Shown: in pieces, positions 6,842-8,119 of the stretch
Numbering within the stretch: the stretch's first letter is position 1
Layout of the letters: each line of letters opens with the position of its first letter
Origin: Synechococcus sp. PL34863bin_39
Lineage (GTDB): Bacteria > Cyanobacteriota > Cyanobacteriia > PCC-6307 > Cyanobiaceae
Direction: 5' to 3'
Assembly: GCA_011523155.1 (NCBI GenBank)
Contig: WTHL01000296.1
Location: 1-8,119 of the forward strand
DNA: 8,119 nucleotides
The notes under the pieces: generated by a model
Databases searched by the model: none
Told to the model about the DNA's origin: nothing
The model's input: the letters and a program-made list of their open reading frames with translations, nothing else
Position numbers and translations under genes: made by a program

Positions 6842-7432
6842 ATGCCCAAGCGACAACTCTGGCTGCTGCGTCACGGGGCAACGGAATGGTCCATCAACGG
6901 ACGTCACACCGGAACCACCGACCTTCCTCTGCTGGCGGAAGGAGAAGCCGAGGCGCGCCGCCTGGCTCCTGTCCTAAGCCGACACACCTTTGCAGCCGTG
7001 ATGTGTTCGCCGCTCCAGCGCGCCCAACGCACCTGTGAGCTGGGAGGCCTGGGCTCCCAGGCTCAGGTGGAGACCAACCTCAGGGAGTGGGATTACGGCA
7101 ACTACGAAGGCATCACGACCGCAGAGATCCAACGCGCCATGCCGGACTGGACGATCTGGACGCACGGCTGCCCGAGCGGAGACGATGCCGCTGCCGTGCA
7201 GCAACGTTGCCAACACGTCATCGACCAGGCCATGGCCGTTGAAGAACCAGGGGATGTGGCGCTGTTCTCCCATGGGCACCTCTTGAGGGCCCTGACCGGC
7301 TGCTGGCTCGGCCTGGGCGCGCAGGCGGGAGGGCTGTTCAAACTCAGCACCGGATCCATCTGCGTTCTGGGCCATGACCATGAGCAGCGGGCGATCAACT
7401 GTTGGAATGCGCCGACGACCGGAACCTTCTGA
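6842..7432 (+). CDS. histidine phosphatase family protein (branch 1), SHB17-like features
   Basis: This is a phosphatase of the phosphoglycerate-mutase-like superfamily. LLRHGATEW (8-16) holds the phospho-acceptor His11 with Arg10; CSPLQRAQRT (55-64) holds Arg60; LREWDYGNYEG (80-90) holds the acid/base Glu82; FSHGHLLRAL (142-151) holds the second catalytic His144. All core residues are present in 196 residues, with no signal peptide, so it should be cytoplasmic. NGRHTGTTDLPL (19-30), the WDYGNYEG stretch and WTIWTHGCPSG (103-112) recall, from memory, the SHB17-like branch that includes yeast sedoheptulose-1,7-bisphosphatase. Because cobB lies two genes upstream, a CobC-type alpha-ribazole phosphatase is the main alternative, and the substrate cannot be settled from sequence alone. 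GAGG at 6833-6836 precedes the ATG by 5 nt. It is probably cotranscribed with its neighbours. Confidence 0.93.
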   Translation: MPKRQLWLLRHGATEWSINGRHTGTTDLPLLAEGEAEARRLAPVLSRHTFAAVMCSPLQRAQRTCELGGLGSQAQVETNLREWDYGNYEGITTAEIQRAMPDWTIWTHGCPSGDDAAAVQQRCQHVIDQAMAVEEPGDVALFSHGHLLRALTGCWLGLGAQAGGLFKLSTGSICVLGHDHEQRAINCWNAPTTGTF

Positions 7433-7482
7433 TTCCTTGCTGCGGCAACATCAGCCCGACGTGCGCAGGAGAAGCCTCAGAG

Positions 7483-8119
7483 ATGAACGACACCACCCTC
7501 TGGGCCGAACTGCTGGCCTACGGAACAGGCATCAGCCTCTCGCCACTTCACATCGCGGTGTTGCTGCTGCTGCTGCTGGGCCCCAAGCCCGTACTGCGCG
7601 GAGGCTGGTTTGTCATCGGATGGATTGTCACCGCCCTGGCGACCGTGACTCTGCTGCTCACCGTGGGGCACACCCTTGTGCTCGATATGACCCAAGGGTC
7701 GGACCATCGCACCGGACTGGATCTCCTGGCGGGCGGAGCCTTGGTCGCCGTCGGCGTCAAAGAACTGCTGCGGGCGTTCGCCGATGGGAAGAACCCACCA
7801 GGCTGGACGCGCAGCATCGACCGGTTTGTGGCCATGCCCCTTCCGCTTCTGGTGGGTCTTGGAGCAATCAGTGAGGTTGCCAGCCCCGACGACCTGGTTC
7901 TCTTCGCCAAATCCGCAGCTGTGGTCTTGGCCGCTGGATTACCTGCCTGGCAGGAATGGGTGGGCGTGCTGGCCTTCACAACCGGAGCAAGCCTTTTGCT
8001 TCTGCTTCCCCTGGGCGCCGTTCTGATCGGGCGGGAGAAGGTGCTGCCGTGGCTGGAAAAGGGCAAACAGGTGTTGTTCGCGAAAGGAGAACTGGTGGTC
8101 AGCGCCGTGAGCCTCACCC
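7483..8119 (+). CDS. GAP family (LysE-superfamily) membrane protein, 3' end outside the window
   Basis: The frame opened by ATG 7483 stays open to the right edge (212 complete codons). The translation is a polytopic membrane protein. Likely transmembrane segments are at about residues 16-33, 41-63, 79-98, 116-153 (possibly two helices) and 158-182, with a further one expected past the edge. The N-terminal GISLSPLHIAVLLLLLLGPKP, the GWFVIGWIV segment and the later SPDDLVLFAKSAAVVLAAG pattern resemble GAP-family proteins (related to mycobacterial Sap, sulfolipid-1-addressing protein), a branch of the LysE exporter superfamily. The substrate is unknown. AGGAG at 7467-7471 lies 11 nt before the ATG, a slightly long spacing. 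The leucine run is encoded by a short CTG repeat near 7561-7578. The start is 50 nt after the histidine phosphatase stop. The assignment rests on topology and motif resemblance, so it is less certain than those of the enzymes upstream. Confidence 0.82.
   Translation, partial: MNDTTLWAELLAYGTGISLSPLHIAVLLLLLLGPKPVLRGGWFVIGWIVTALATVTLLLTVGHTLVLDMTQGSDHRTGLDLLAGGALVAVGVKELLRAFADGKNPPGWTRSIDRFVAMPLPLLVGLGAISEVASPDDLVLFAKSAAVVLAAGLPAWQEWVGVLAFTTGASLLLLLPLGAVLIGREKVLPWLEKGKQVLFAKGELVVSAVSLT

Noticed and set aside
7548..8117. 189-codon minus-strand frame at the right edge
   Set aside because: The Ser/Thr/Arg/Pro-rich translation is typical of the reverse complement of a membrane-protein gene; the plus-strand frame from 7483 has clear transmembrane segments instead.

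Overview
The window looks like a core chromosomal segment of a marine picocyanobacterium, most likely a Synechococcus/Cyanobium-type strain. The evidence is a ferredoxin-NADP+ reductase with an N-terminal CpcD-like phycobilisome-anchoring domain, a zwf-opcA pair, a CbiA-type cobyrinate a,c-diamide synthase directly downstream, high GC content and very tight gene packing. The assignment rests on recognised protein families and remembered gene order; no database search was possible.

Layout. Positions 1-53 hold the 3' part of a tRNA-Glu(UUC), cut by the left edge. A minus-strand gene for an SRPBCC (polyketide cyclase/dehydrase-like) protein converges on it (692 to 123). A 164-bp divergent intergenic region (693-856) carries the likely petH promoter. 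From there everything is on the plus strand: petH (857-2047), a clear intrinsic terminator (2079-2103), then zwf (2209-3735), opcA (3797-5080), cobB/cbiA (5118-6560), an acylphosphatase (6407-6829, overlapping cobB), a histidine phosphatase (6842-7432) and a GAP/LysE-superfamily membrane protein that runs off the right edge (7483-8119). From zwf onward the gaps are 61 nt or less and no terminator is visible, so zwf to the membrane protein gene may be one transcription unit.

How the genes fit together. PetH makes NADPH from photosynthetic electrons in the light. Zwf makes NADPH from glucose-6-phosphate in the dark, and OpcA activates or assembles Zwf under redox control. NADPH supply by day and night is therefore encoded side by side but separated by a terminator. 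CobB belongs to corrinoid synthesis. The acylphosphatase and histidine phosphatase are small accessory enzymes; the histidine phosphatase resembles the sedoheptulose-bisphosphatase-like (SHB17) branch of its family, which would suit the sugar-phosphate context.

I see no novel multi-gene system, mobile element, CRISPR array or defence locus. The points worth a second look are fine-scale: a long out-of-frame overlap between cobB and the acylphosphatase with a strong internal Shine-Dalgarno sequence, symmetric elements around the zwf start, a near-perfect direct repeat straddling the opcA start, an apparently missing regulatory cysteine in Zwf while OpcA keeps a candidate redox pair, and the lack of an internal ATG for a short PetH isoform.
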